Origin: Ceratotherium simum simum
Taxonomy: Eukaryota; Chordata; Mammalia; Perissodactyla; Rhinocerotidae
Length of the DNA stretch: 64,000 bases
Reading direction: 5' to 3'
Assembly (NCBI RefSeq): GCF_000283155.1
Contig: NW_004454156.1
Location: 39,945,294 to 40,009,293, forward strand
Under the pieces are notes generated by a model. The model was not told the DNA's origin, ran no database searches, and was given only the letters and a program-made list of their open reading frames with translations. Position numbers and translations under genes: made by a program. Shown in pieces: positions 1 to 11,700 of the stretch. How positions within the stretch are numbered: position 1 is the stretch's first letter; every line of letters begins with the position of its first letter.

Positions 1-15
1 ATATATATATATATA
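1..15. repeat. (AT)n microsatellite, cut by window edge
   Basis: Alternating AT begins at the first base and runs about 15 nt before antisense L1 sequence starts. Its true length cannot be seen because the window edge cuts it. Confidence 0.85.
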
Positions 16-335
16 CCACATCTTTAGCCATTCGTCCATGGATGGACACTTAGGTTGTTTCCCTATCTTGGCTATTGTAAATAAAGCTGCCATGAACATA
101 AGGGTGCATATATCTTTTCAGATTAGTGGTTCCATTTTCTTCAGATAGATGCCCAGGAATGGAATTGCTGGAACATATGGTACTTCTATTTTTAATTTTT
201 TGAGGAAACTCCGTACTGGAGTTTCCACTATGGAAACTTCCATAGTGGCTGCACCAGCTTACATTCTCACCAAGAGTGCATGAGAGTTCCCTTTTCTCCA
301 CACCCTTGCCAACACTTGTTATTTCTTGTCTTTTT

Positions 336-531
336 TTTTCCTTTTTCTTCCCAAAGCCCCAGTACATAGTTGCGTATCATAGTTGTCGAGTTGTAGCTCT
401 TCTATGTGGGATGCCACCTCAACATGGCTTGATGAGCGGTGAGTAGGTCCATGCCTGGGATCCGAACCTGTGAACCCCGGTTAGCCGAAGTGAAACGTGT
501 GAACTTAACTGCTGCGCAACTGGGCCCACCC
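336..531 (-). mobile_element. ERE SINE (ERE1-type) inside L1-A
   Basis: The tail CCAAAGCCCCAGTA is the reverse complement of the ERE1 TACTGGGGCTTTGG signature. The tRNA-derived head ends at TGGGCCCACCC. The 11-bp sequence CTTGTCTTTTT flanks both sides (325-335 and 532-542) as a target-site duplication, and the L1 reads continuously once the SINE is removed. The body is strongly diverged, so it is an older copy. Confidence 0.88.
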
Positions 532-807
532 CTTGTCTTTTTGATAATAGCCATTCTGACAGGTATAAAGTGATATCTCATTGTGTTTTGATTTGCATTT
601 CCCTGATGATTGGTGGTGATGAGAATCTTTTCATGTGCCTGTTGCCTATCTGTATGTTTTCTTTGGAAAAATGTCTATTTGGATTCCTTGCCAATTTTTT
701 AATTGAATTGTTTTTTTGTTATTGAGTTGTGTGAGTTCTTTATGTATTTTGGATATTAACCCCTTATCAGATATATGACTTGCAAATATCTTCTCCCATT
801 CAGTAGG

Positions 808-1005
808 TTACCTTTTCATTTTATCAATGGTTTCCTTCACTGTGCAGAAGCTTTTTAGTTTGATGTTGTCCCATTTGTTTATTTTTGTTTTTGTTTCCCT
901 TGACTTTGGAGTCAGATCCAAAAAAACATTGCTAAGACTGATGTCAAGGAGCTTATCACCTATGTTTACTTCTAGGAGTTTTATGGCTTCAGGTCTTATA
1001 TTCAA
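808..1005 (-). pseudogene. L1 ORF2 fragment, C-terminal part of reverse transcriptase
   Basis: A 65-residue frame on the minus strand contains INKWDNIKLKSFCTVKETI, a hallmark of the region after the RT domain in mammalian L1 ORF2p. In an intact element the protein provides endonuclease and reverse transcriptase for target-primed reverse transcription. Here the frame is closed by stops on both sides and is not joined to an RT catalytic core, so it is a relic. The methionine at its start is not the ORF2 start codon. Confidence 0.9.
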
Positions 1006-1606
1006 ATCTTTAATCTATTTTTAGTTAATTTTTGTATATGGTGTAAGATAGTGATTCAGTTTCATTCTTTTGCATGTAGCTGTCCAGTTTCCTAACACCG
1101 TTTATTGACATGACTGTCCTTTCCCCATTATATATTCTTGCCTCCATTGTCATAGATTAATTGACCACATAGGGGTGGGTTTGTTTCTGGGCTCTCTATT
1201 CTGTTCCATTGATCTATGTGTTTGCTTTTATGCCAATACCATACTGTTTTGATTACTATAACTTCGTAGCATAGTTTGAAATCAGGGAGCACCTGATTTC
1301 ACCTCCAGCTTTGTTCTTCTTTATAAAGATTGCTTTGGCTACTCGGGTCTTTTGTTGTTCCATACAAATTTTAGAATTATTTGTTCTAATTCTGTGAAAA
1401 ATGTATTTGGAATTTTAATAGGGACTGAATTGAACCTATTTGTTTCTTAGGTATTTTTTGATTTCTTCTATGATCAGTAGTTGTTCAATAACTTGTTTAA
1501 TCTCCACATATTTGTAGTTTTTCCGGTTTTCTCCTTGTAATTGATTTCTAGTTTCATACCATTGTGGTTGGAAAAGATGCTCGATATGGTTTTAACCTTC
1601 TTAAAT

Positions 1607-1918
1607 TTACTGAGACTTGTTTTTTGGCCTAACGTGATCTATCCTGAAGACCGTTCCATGTGCACTTGAGAAGGATGTGCATTCTGCTGCTTTGGGATGG
1701 AATGTTGTGTATATATTTATTAAGTCCATCTGGTTTAATGTGTCATTTAAGGCCAATGTTTCCTTATTGATTCTCTGTCTGGATGATCTATCCATTGATG
1801 TAAGTGGGGTGTTAAAGTCCCCTACTACTATTGTATTGCTTTCTATTTCTGCCTTTAGGTTTGTTAATATTTGCTTTATATACTTTGGTTCTCTTATGTT
1901 AGATGCATATATATTCAT
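1607..1918 (-). pseudogene. L1 ORF2 fragment, apurinic-type endonuclease domain
   Basis: A 103-residue minus-strand frame carries GDFNTPL, the conserved GDFN block of the L1 endonuclease, and downstream RIDHVR, which matches the IDH metal-site histidine block near the domain's end. Together they identify the C-terminal half of the EN domain that nicks genomic DNA at T-rich targets. The N-terminal catalytic portion is not in this frame and the RT that should follow is deleted. It belongs to L1-A and is non-functional. Confidence 0.92.
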
Positions 1919-2759
1919 AAACGTATAACTTCTTGCTGTATTGACCCCATATCATTACGTAATGCCACTCTTTATCTTTTATTAGTCTTTGTTTTAAAGT
2001 CTATTTTGTCTGATATAAGTATAGCTACACCAGCTTTCTTTTTGTTTCCATTTGCATAAAATATCTTTTTCCATCCCTTCACTTTCAGTCTGTGTGTGTC
2101 CTTATTTCTGAAGTGAGTTTCTCATAGGCAGTATATAGATGAGTCATTTTTTTATCCATTCAGCCACTCTATGTCTTTTGATTGGAGAATTTAGTCCATT
2201 TACATTTAAAGTAATTATTTAAAAGTATGTACTTATTGACATTTTGTTAATTGTTTTTTGGCTATTTTTGTAGTTCTGTTCTGTTCCTTTCTTCTCTTTC
2301 TCTCTTCCCATGTGGGTTTGCTTTCTTTAGCATTGTGTTTAGATCCCTTTCTCATTTTCTTTTTTGTATTTACTATAAGTTTTTGCTTTGTGGTTACCAT
2401 GAGGTTCACATATATCATCTTATGTATATAACAGTCTATTTTAAGTTGATAGTAACTTAAATTTGAACACATTCCAAAACTCTACTTTTTACTACCCCTC
2501 CTACATTTTCAGTTTTTGATGTCTCATTTTACATCTTTTTATTTTGTGTATCCCTTAACTAATTATTATAGTTTTAGTTAATTTTACTACTTTTGTCTTT
2601 TAACCTTCATAGTAGCTTTATAAGTGATTAATCCACTACCTTTCCTATATATTTACCTTTACTAGTGAGATTTTTACTTTCATTTGTTTTCTTGTTATTA
2701 ATTAATGCCATTTCTTTTCAGCTTAAAGAAGTCTCTTTGACATTTCTTTTAAGGCCCAT

Positions 2760-3480
2760 TTAGTGGCAGTGATCTCCTTTAGCTTTTGTTTGTCTGGAAA
2801 ATTCTTTATCTCTCCTTGAATTTTGAATGATGATCTTGCCAGGTAGAATATTCTTTGTTGAAAGATTTTTTCCTTTCAGTAGTCTGAATATGTCATGCCA
2901 CTCCCTTCTGGCCTGCAAAGTTTCTGCTGAGAAATCTGCTGATAGCCTTATGAAGTTTCCCTGGTACATAACAATTTTTTTTTATCTTTCTGCTTTTAAG
3001 ATTCTCTCTTTTATCCTTAACTTTTGACATTTTAAATTGAATGTGTCTTGGTGTGGATCTCTCTGGGTTCATCTTATTTGGAACTCTCCAAGCTTCCGGG
3101 ACGTGGATGTCTGGGGAAGTTTTCAGCCATTATTTCTTTCTTTTTTTTTTTTTGTGAGGAAGATCAGCTCTGAGCTAACATCTGATGCCAATCTTCCTCT
3201 TTTTTTGCTGAGGAAGATTGGCCCTTAGGTAACATCCATGACTATCTTCCTCTACTTTATATGGGATGCCACCACAGCAAGATTTGACAAGCAGCATGTT
3301 GGTGCACGCCCGGGATCCAAACCGGCGAACCCCTGGCCACCACAGCGGAGAGTGAACACTTAACCGCTTGCGCCACTGGGCCGGCCCCAGCCATTATTTC
3401 TTCAAATAAATTTTCTGCCCCTTTCTCTCTCTCTCCTCCTTCTGGGACCCCTATAACACAAATGTTATTCTGCATAATGT
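2760..3480 (-). pseudogene. L1 ORF1 fragments (RNA-binding protein), split by an ERE
   Basis: Two pieces of the L1 ORF1 RNA chaperone are visible on the minus strand. Near 3410-3475 is IGVPEGGEREKGAENLFEEI, the RRM block. Near 2760-2969 is RLSADFSAETLQARREW, the C-terminal domain. The ERE at 3139-3387 lies between them. The pieces are in the expected 5'-to-3' order for the antisense L1-A. Frame breaks outside the SINE show the gene was already dead or decayed independently. Confidence 0.92.
3139..3387 (-). mobile_element. ERE SINE (ERE2-type) inside L1 ORF1 relic
   Basis: A poly-T start followed by GAGGAAGATCAGCTCTGAGC, the reverse complement of the ERE tail, runs to a head ending CACTGGGCCGGCCC. 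A 14-15 bp perfect target-site duplication CAGCCATTATTTCTT sits at 3124-3138 and 3388-3402. The intact duplication and moderate divergence suggest a younger insertion than the one at 336-531. Confidence 0.95.
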
Positions 3481-4120
3481 TGTCTCATAGATCCCTTAAG
3501 TTATCTTCATTCTTTTAAATTCTTTTTTCTTTTTGCTACTCTGTCTGGGTGAGTTCCAATGCTTAGTCTTCCAGCTCACTAATCTGTTCTTCTGCTTCAT
3601 CCAGTCTGCTGTTGAACCCCTCTAGTGTATTGTTTAGTTCAGTTATTGTATTCTTCAGTTCTGTGACTACTGTTTGGTACACTCTTATATTTTCTATCTC
3701 TTTGGGGAAGTTCTCACTGTGTTCATCCATTTTCTCCCAAGTTTGATGACCATCTCTATGACCATGACTTTGAATACTTTACCAGGTAAATTACTTATCT
3801 CCATTTTGTTATGTCCTTTTTCTGAGGTTTTGTCTTGTTCTTTCATTTGGAACATATTCCTCTGCCTCCTTGTTTTGCTTGACTCTCTGTATCTGTTTCT
3901 GTGTGTTTGTATCAGGTGAAATTATTACCTCTTCCAGTCTCGTAGGAGTGGCCTTGTGTAGGAGATGACCTATGGGGCCCCAAATCACAATCCCTTCAGC
4001 CAGCAGAGGCAGGAATTCAACGGGAACCCCCTATGTGGGCTGCGTCTACCTGCCAGGTGTTGCAGCTGCAGTGCAGGGGGGCAGCTGTGGCATGGCTGCA
4101 GCACAAGGTGAGTGGGGCAG

Positions 4121-4378
4121 GCTGGACTGGTGGCGCAAGCAGTTAAGTGCGCGTGCTCTGCTGCGGCAGCCCAGGGTTTGCCGGTTCGGATCCTAGTGTG
4201 CACCCACACACTGCTTGGCAAGCCATGCTGTGGCGGCATCCCATATAAAGTGGAGGAAGATGGGCATGGATTTTAGCCCAAGGCCAGTCTTCCTCAGCAA
4301 AAAAAAAGAGGAGGATTGGCAGATGTTAGCATAGAGGTGATCTCCTCACAAAAAAAAATAAAATAAAATGAAATAAAA
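4121..4378 (+). mobile_element. ERE SINE (ERE2-type) in L1 5'-UTR-like sequence
   Basis: The head GCTGGACTGGTGGCGCAAGC, B-box-like GGTTCGGATCC, GAGGAAGATGGGCATGG body and A-rich tail define a full-length plus-strand ERE. A perfect 15-bp target-site duplication AGGTGAGTGGGGCAG is at 4106-4120 and 4379-4393. The host sequence continues without loss after removal of the SINE. Confidence 0.96.
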
Positions 4379-4480
4379 AGGTGAGTGGGGCAGTTGTCCA
4401 GGAAGCCGTGGCATGGCTGAAGCATGTAGGGAGACAGGGAAGTCACTCAGTATATTGCCTGATACATTGTAAGAGCTCAA

Positions 4481-4542
4481 TAAATATACACTGATTGAAC
4501 AAAAGGATGACTAAATATACACTGATTGAACAAAAGGATGAC
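4481..4542. repeat. 31-bp tandem duplication, two copies
   Basis: The unit beginning TAAATATACACTGATTGAAC occurs at 4481-4511 and again at 4512-4542 with no mismatch that I can see. It follows a stretch resembling the 3' end of an old LINE or SINE (AGAGCTCAATAAATA). It looks like simple local slippage. Confidence 0.9.
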
Positions 4543-4899
4543 TAAATGAATGAATAAACACTAAAATAATGATTGCATGAAAAAAGTAACATTGAACTTC
4601 CAGGATCTAAGAATAGTGAGAAGCAAAGATACAGAGTTAGAAAGTCATAAAGCAAGAGAGAAACCATGAAGAATCCAGACCTACTGGATTGAGTATAGGG
4701 TATAATGGAATATTAGCCCAGAAAGCCTGGAATGCAGGATAAAAATCAGTGCCTAATTACATAGTGAGCCATCGCCATTGTAAGAGCAGGAGGTAACACA
4801 TATGAAGTGAAATTTGGCAATATTCTGTGCTCACTAATGGAGAGGGTAAGACAATTAAAAGCCTATACTAACACTACCACAAAGTTCTTTTTTAAAACC

Positions 4900-7090
4900 T
4901 TGAACAAGAGTATAGTTAAAAGAGAGATTTCTGAGGTAGTAATAACAGGGATGAGATTTCTGGGTAAGATGGTGGATTGAAGCAATCTGATTTATAACAT
5001 GAAATCCCCCAAAGGATCCGAAATTGGCAGCACTGGGTACTTCTAGAAATGGAGTTGAAAGTCAGAGGACTGGTTAAAAGTCTTTTTGAGAAACAGATCA
5101 CCAAAACCCCTCCTTCCCTCCAAATAGGAGATTTATTCTCTGGAATGGGTAAAATAGAGGATCTTCATACTGGGGACCTCTGGCACAGATAAGGATAGGA
5201 GTATGATACTAAAAGTGGGGGTATGATATTAAGGTTTATATATCCAATGCTAAGATTCCAAGCTCTCTTTCCTGTTTTGGCTCCTAGAATTCTAGCAACA
5301 GATATATATCCTCCATACAGGACATGAAAAGATTCTTTTCTGGTAAATCTGACCAAACCAAATGGAAAGACCTAAAGACACTGACATAAGGAGTCTTTCA
5401 ATGAAAAGGCCAGATCATCCTATAGTGTATCCCACAGATGACAATTACCAACCATACACTCAGATTTTCTAATCAGGTCTAATTCCCTCCTCTTACATAT
5501 GAGGATCAATAGACACACGAGAAAAGTATCTATCATGAATGATAGAAGCCAAAAATTAATTAGTTAATTAAGAAAAGCAACTTGGAGGAAATGGACTCTT
5601 CCGGGATCAAGGGGAAGAAAACCATTGTTAATAAACTCAGAGAAATAAAAGGAGACATCATATCCATGAGATGAAAGCAGAATGTTATTAAAATGAAATA
5701 AGGAGAAAATGAGAGCCAAAGTAAAACTCATTAAAAGCCAATAATACAGATGAAAAACTCAGTAGATGGCTTGGAAAATAAAGACAGGGCATCTCCCAGA
5801 GAGGAGAGCATAAAAGACAAGCTGATGATAAACATGAGTGAAAAGATAGGAACATTAGAGAGCCAGTCCAGGAGATCCACCAGCCAAACAGTGGAGTTTC
5901 CAGCAAAAGGAAACAGAGAAAGTGAAGAGGAGGAAATTGTTAAAGAAGTAATTCAAGAAAATAGCTCACAGCACAGGTCATCTAGATTGTAAAAGCCCAA
6001 TCCAAGTGGCCAGCAGAACAAATAAAGATAGATATCATGGTGAAATTTCAGAACATTGAGGGAAGAAAGAAAAGCTTTTAAGTGTCCCAAGCGGTGACAA
6101 AGAGAAAAACACAGTCCACATACGAAGTTTTAAGAATCAGAATGGCTTTTAATTTCTTAATGTTAACCTTAAAAACCAGAAAATAATTCATTAAATATTC
6201 TGGGGAAAAAATTGTTCTAGAATTCTACCCCAGGCAAAAGTTATTACCAAGTGTGAGGGTAGAATAAAAACATTTTCCTCCCAAAGTCTTAAAGTAAGTT
6301 TCAAAAAAATTTACCCCCAAGCATCCTTTCTCAGAAGATAATGACTCCACCAAAATTAGGAAGTTAACCAAGAAAGAGGAAACATGGGATACAGCAAAAA
6401 GGCGGCTCTCCCCAGGAGGAAAAAGGATCACCAGGGAAAGGGAAATCTCAGGAGGTCAGCTGTACACCAGGTATAGAGGCAACCAGTCCAGACTGTAGCA
6501 GGTCAAAACAAGCCAAAAGATTCCAGGAGAGCATTTCTTGCAGAAGATGAAACTGATAATTTGCCTGATGAATCTAAATAAAGAATTGAGAAGAGACTTG
6601 GAAAAATGTAAAAGAGATTTGGGTTGAATTAATGATGAGTATGTATGTAGAAAACATACACAAAAAAAAACATAATTATTAACTCCAAGAAAATAAAAAG
6701 TTGAGAAAGAAAGTGCATACTGTATGCCTCAACTTGAGTAGTCTTAATAGCATAAGACTGAATAATGCTCTAACCTAAGTTATGATATAATGGGGGAGGG
6801 AAGAGAAAGGTGCTGGGGAAAGTGGTGAAAGAACTAAAGCCTCATCTTCCTAGTGGGAAGTCAATAAATCATTCCTAAATCTGAAAAATAAAGACTAGAA
6901 ATAGGAAGCTGCTATTTAGAAATATGGTGATATATTCCAAAGGCAAGAGCCAGAAGAGCTTCAAGTGGTTGCCTACAGATGAGAGGAAATGAAGGGTAGA
7001 GGAGACTTCTGCTTTCACAACAAGTCTTATAGAACCATTTGACTCTTAAACTGTGTGTATGTATAACTTTAATAAAAATAAAGGCTGAAT
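4900..7090 (+). mobile_element. HAL1-like / L1-type LINE, sense strand
   Basis: From about 5830 the sequence follows the ORF1 and 3' region of a HAL1-type (half-L1) element: a block encoding SRRSTSQTVEFPAKGN, a GAAATTTCAGAACATTGAGG block, AGTGTGAGGGTAGAATAAA, and a 3' end TATAACTTTAATAAAAATAAA near 7065-7085. HAL1 elements have ORF1 but no ORF2, and no ORF2 motif is seen here. The 5' part (4900-5570) is more diverged and its start is uncertain. The ORF1-like frame at 5750-5992 (80 residues) is a fragment with no intact coding capacity. Confidence 0.72.
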
Positions 7091-8637
7091 AAAAGACTAT
7101 TTTAATTTTAAAAACCAACAGGCCAAGGACAAGGAAGGGATGTGTGTGAGCAAGAGAGAGAGAGACTGATCTATAAATAACTCAGATTTTCAGATTAAGT
7201 GACTGGGAGGATGGGGAAATCCAAAGAACAGCTTGGATTTAAAGAGAATAATAATTATAATAATATATAGCATTTATGGCAACAAACTACTTAGTGACAC
7301 AAAATCATGGAGAGCCACTCTCTTTGTACTTATAGAATTTTAAGGCCACAGGACCCTTCAAGATGATCTTGCTTCTGTTTCTTGAATCTCTTTGGCAAGG
7401 GTTGTCCATGTTCTATTTGAATACCTAGGCGACCAAACATTCCACCATATCCTGAGTCACTCCATTTCTACCTAGAGCCTCTCTAATCGTTGAAGGGGAT
7501 TTTCTTTAGTAAAGCCAAATCTGCATAGACATTGGTCCCAGTTTGACCCGCAGTTCTTATTCTCTCTTCTGTTTCTCGAAGATACTGCAGATCTGCCCTA
7601 AGTATCCTCAGCACCTTTGATAACCACCTAAATGCTTTCTTGTCTGTTCTCTGGACTCTCTTAATTGAATCAGAGGACCCAACATCCTAGTAAAAGAATC
7701 TAAATATTTAAATATAACTAAAAGAGAATTTATATGAAATGATGTCCATTTATTCCCGGCTAGTGACAAGGACTTGAATAAATGACTTCCAAAGATTCCT
7801 TCCATTCTTCTCAAACACAGTGAGTGCTTCCTGGACGGGATCACCATATAAGGTACAGTGACAGGGGTGAAGCAGGCAGAGGAAGGCAAAAGGAAGGGAA
7901 AAGAAGAGCTCGGCTTCCCAGGCCTTGCCATCCACGGGCCCTTCTCCAGTCAGCAGTTGTCATGAGTCTAGACCCTAAATCTACTTCTAAGAGCTGAAGT
8001 TCAAATTAAAGCCAAGTACAGCAGCGTTGTTTCCAGAATAATTTGAATCTTCAAGCTGTGCTAAGTGCCTTTTTGCCTCTACACTTGCAAATTACTACAT
8101 TTTTCAGTTTGTTTCTATTTGAGGGAAAATGGCTTAGGTGATTATAAAGGAGGAGCTGGTCGATTCTGCACAAATTCCACTCATGATTTTTATGTTAAAA
8201 TTCCAAAATTCTCTTTAATAGATAATTTATGCTCCTCTAAGATAGTTTTATTTTAGAATAATAAAAACCCTCAAACTTCCCAGAGGCAAAAGAAAAAAAA
8301 AAATGATACTCAATGTGAGATCTGAGAGCTAAGCTCTTGCCAGGGGCCTATGCATCCTACATGATCAAGAGATATTCTCCCATAGTTCTCCATGGGTGAC
8401 TGAAAACTGCACAAGAGTGATGAGACACGAACCCTTTTCCTGGACTTGAGTTTCACCAGTGTCAAAAGCAAAAGATAAGAACTCCTCAGGATCACTCATT
8501 TGAAAAATTCTAACTCTCCTAATATCCATTCTCTTAAATTTAATTTTTATTTATTCATTCGGCAAATATTGATTGAGCATCTACTATGTGACCAGCACTG
8601 TTCTGGGTGCCAGTGCTTTTTAAATCTGTTTGGTCTT
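7091..8637. other. No gene recognised; unique DNA with a short L2-like piece
   Basis: Apart from a short GA-rich run (7150-7165), this stretch shows no repeat I can name until 8535-8625. That part resembles the antisense 3' end of L2 (ATTGATTGAGCATCTACTATGTG). Open frames here, including 7608-7931 on the minus strand, have no recognisable domain and look like chance frames. Confidence 0.5.
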
Positions 8638-8654
8638 AAAGATAACACAACATG

Positions 8655-8949
8655 GGCTGGCCCCGTGGCTTAGCTGTTAAGTGCGCGCGCTCCACTACTG
8701 GCGGCCCGGGTTTGGATCCCGGGCTCGCACCAATGCATCGCTTCTCCGGCCATGCTGAGGCCGCGTCCCGCATACAGCAACTAGAAGGATGTGCAACTAT
8801 GACATACAACTATCTACTGGGGCTTTGGGGAAGAAAAAAAAAAAGGAGGAGGATTGGCAACAGATGTTAGCTCAGAGCCGGTCTTCCTCAGCAAAAAGAG
8901 GAGGATTAGCACAGATGTTAGCTCAGGGCTGATCTTCCTCACAAAAAAA
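8655..8949 (+). mobile_element. Composite ERE SINE: ERE1-like head plus two ERE2-like tail units
   Basis: The first part is a clean ERE1-like unit ending CTACTGGGGCTTTGGGG. After an A-run it continues with AGGAGGATTGGCAACAGATG, then GGTCTTCCTCAGC, and a second GAGGAGGATTAGCACAGATG...CTTCCTCAC unit that normally ends ERE2-type copies. A single 17-bp duplication with one mismatch (AAAGATAACACRACATG at 8638-8654 and 8950-8966) brackets the whole, so it inserted as one RNA. Confidence 0.93.
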
Positions 8950-9034
8950 AAAGATAACACGACATGAGGTACTAACTGGTCTGCATGTTTCTGGTTTTGC
9001 TGCTCTGATATCTGTCCCACATTGCTGACTGATG

Positions 9035-9535
9035 CTTCCCAACCACAAATCTGATCATGGTGATTCCCTGCTGAAGCCCTTCAGTGGCCTTCAAGACGTC
9101 TGAGCTCCATGGTCCCTAAGTCTCTTCATGACCTGGCATCTACCTGCCTGTATAGCCTTTCCACCCACCTTCTCCTACCTTGAACCCTGGCGTTTTGCCT
9201 GTGCCCTTTCACATCCTTTTGCTCGTCTTTGAATCTGCAATTTCCTTTGCTTAGCAAATCATTTTTTATTCTTTAGAGCCACATTCTTTGACAGCCTTCC
9301 TTAGCCCCCATACTCAGAGTTCCTAATACCCTCCTTGTATTTCTGTTCCATGTTGTATACTTTTTCATTACTGCACCAATCACTGTAACATCTGCCCATT
9401 TCTGCTGCCCAACTGCACTGCCATTTCCTATAGAAATATATCCAGAGACCATGTCCTATTCAGTGTTGATCCCTCCCCTAGCATCCAGCACAGTGCCAGG
9501 CACTTTGTAGACACTCACAAAGGCTACCTCACTCT
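9035..9535 (+). mobile_element. LINE-2 3' region, sense
   Basis: The order of blocks matches the L2 3' region: AATCTGATCATGGTGATTCC, CATGACCTGGCATCTACCTG, GTGCCCTTTCACATCC, then GCATCCAGCACAGTGCCAGG near 9480-9505. L2 is ancient and long inactive in placental mammals, and the divergence fits that. Confidence 0.85.
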
Positions 9536-10184
9536 GATTTAGTCTTGGAAAAAAAGGCAGAGTCACAAAACATATCTGTAAAATAGATGCCTTGTTAGCA
9601 AGCATTTTGCAATTATAGAATCCATCTTAGATGAAAGGTTATCTTTCACTGAGCACTGAGAGAGGAGAGGCAGGAATAAAGAGCTGCAGAAACATATATG
9701 ACCACGTTGTTTGTATTACAAATGTAACCGCCATGCCCCAATCATTGCAAGTCTCAGGCATTTAAAATCTTAAGGACCCTCACAGACCACTACATTTCCA
9801 TACTCACCACCTCAGTTAAACCCTCTAACTTAGCAGTCCTCACTCTAAGACTTTATCATGAGTATTTAATCATTCTTCCAGTCTACAGAGAAAAGACAGA
9901 GGACATGTTAGAGCAACACCCTAAGTGCTTCGTTGTTTGTTTTATATGTTCACAAGTGTAAACATGCCAAAGCAGTCCATGAATTGAAGAATAACTAGAG
10001 TTTTCTTGGGTTAGCAATTAACAAAGAGCAGGTAATCCTTTCAGAAACTTTGCTGGAGGGCACTGCATTTAAACATTGACTACTGATAATGGCAATGATG
10101 AGCTCAACAGAAATATAATTTTCCCCTACTGACAATTCCATTGTGCAGAAGAGGCAATGCGTAGCAGAAACGTCAGCTGGTCTC

Positions 10185-10345
10185 CAAGATTAAACACTTG
10201 TGCTTCAACCTTAGCTCTACCTCTCAGCAGCATGTGATCTCGAGCAAGATATTTAACTTCTCCTAGCTTGACTTTCCTCATCTATAAGATGGAGATTATC
10301 GCCAACTCACATTATCCTTGTGAGAATTAAATAAATCTGTCCTAT
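10185..10345 (+). mobile_element. MIR SINE fragment
   Basis: The stretch GATCTCGAGCAAGATATTTA, ACTTTCCTCATCTATAAGATGG and TGTGAGAATTAAATAAATC follows the MIR core order (loss of the tRNA head, then the core CTTGGGCAAGTTA-like and CTCATCTGTAAAATGG-like blocks). It is heavily diverged. Confidence 0.7.
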
Positions 10346-11079
10346 GTGAGAAGGTGTCCAGTCTAGGCTCTGACTTTATTAAGGCCACAAGAACTCTTCA
10401 TTCAAAGCAATAGCAAATGTTTTCACCAAGAGCGTTTCCCTTATGTCCTGAAACCCAAGCACAGCAGATCATAAGAAATTGATTCTTAGGGATTAATATC
10501 ATCACTCTACCCTACATGAGTTTAAAATATGCTGATTTCAAACTTCTCATTTTAATCTTATTTCTATATGATCAGAAAGTCAGTTTATTTAAGAATCTAT
10601 ATCAAACTGTCAACCATATATACCAGGCTTTAGTACATTTGATTTCTTTTTCCTAAATAAGCTGTTCCAAGAATGACAGTTAGATAGTAAAAAAGAAAAT
10701 CAAACCCCCTGGAAGGTTAGTAGCTTTACATACTTTTATATCTCAGAAAATACCTAAGCAGATTAAAACCTTTCTGCATTTCTTAAAAACATAGTTTGAT
10801 CTGACCACCTGCGTGCTGAATTGTATAGTAACGGAATTTAAATGCGTTAGGATAGTAAATCTCCCCAATCAACATATTGTAAAAACCAATACCACCAAAA
10901 AATTTCACGTCTTGAGTACAGTATTAAAAGACAGCCTCTCAGATCTGATAGGTGTAAAATGTTGAACTTATTTTTTAAAAATCATGTTACTTGGTTGTAA
11001 GGTTGGTAATACTAAAAGACACAATGCTTGAACTGGGAAGAAAATAATCTACCACCCTTGGTGTCTTTTGATATGCAAA

Positions 11080-11700
11080 ATGATAAGTCCTGTCAAGTAG
11101 ACTAGAGGCTAGAGAAAATTTTTATTTAAAAAAAAACTGTTAATCGGCCTTTGGTATAGCCCTGCTTGATGCAAATTATACTACTTGTCAAGACTTTTGT
11201 TTAGTCACAAATAAAAGGCTTAGTGGATAAAAGTTTGGCCTTTCACTACAGGTTTTCTGCCAAACTGTGACCTGAAATGAATGAATTGGTATTGAGTGGG
11301 GCCTCCTGACTCTGTAATTTAATGCTGACAGTAATTAGCTAAGAAGGAGGTGTTATAATGAAAGCCTGGGGCACAGTGTTTATGTGATTTTACACAGCTG
11401 CAATGGATGGCATCTCCTTTTTCCGTCTTTTTCATTTACTACCTCTGAAAAAGGAGAAGGTGCAAGTCGTAAAAGATACTGGCTGCTTGACTCTCTGATA
11501 AATCTCCGGACAGTGAAGACCTTGGGTTTAAATTAGCTGTCAGTCTTCCACCGTCTCACTCACCAGCTCACTCCGGAGTTAGCAAAGGTGCAAAGACATT
11601 ATAAATGGATTCATATGTCTTGATTAATGTCTTCTTTTGCAAACAGACTTGCAGCGTGGAGCTGTGCCATAGCAGATGCCCTGTTCTAAAGGTTAATCTT
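11080..11700. other. Candidate conserved non-coding element
   Basis: This repeat-free block has several AT-core homeodomain-type sites, notably CAGTAATTAGCTAAG at about 11329-11343 and TGTAATTTAATGCTG just upstream, amid balanced base composition. No open frame spans it. The look is that of a distal enhancer or CNE, but this is inference from texture and motifs only. Confidence 0.25.

Larger units (their letters stand above)
1..4430 (-). mobile_element. LINE-1 (L1-A), antisense, with internal deletion and three nested EREs
   Basis: Read on the minus strand from right to left, this holds L1 5'-UTR-like GC-rich sequence (about 3950-4430), ORF1 fragments (2760-3480), the ORF2 endonuclease (1607-1918) and the ORF2 reverse-transcriptase C-terminus (808-1005 and leftward). 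Around 1430-1450 the order jumps from the RT C-terminal region straight to the endonuclease-proximal region, so roughly the first half of the RT is missing. EREs interrupt it at 336-531, 3139-3387 and 4121-4378. Many stops and frameshifts make it a dead copy. The far-left end is cut by the window. The 5' limit near 4430 is approximate. Confidence 0.9.

Noticed and set aside
8655..8725. A functional tRNA gene in the ERE heads
   Set aside because: A- and B-box-like motifs are inherited from tRNA(Ser) but the rest does not fold as a tRNA; these are SINE promoters.
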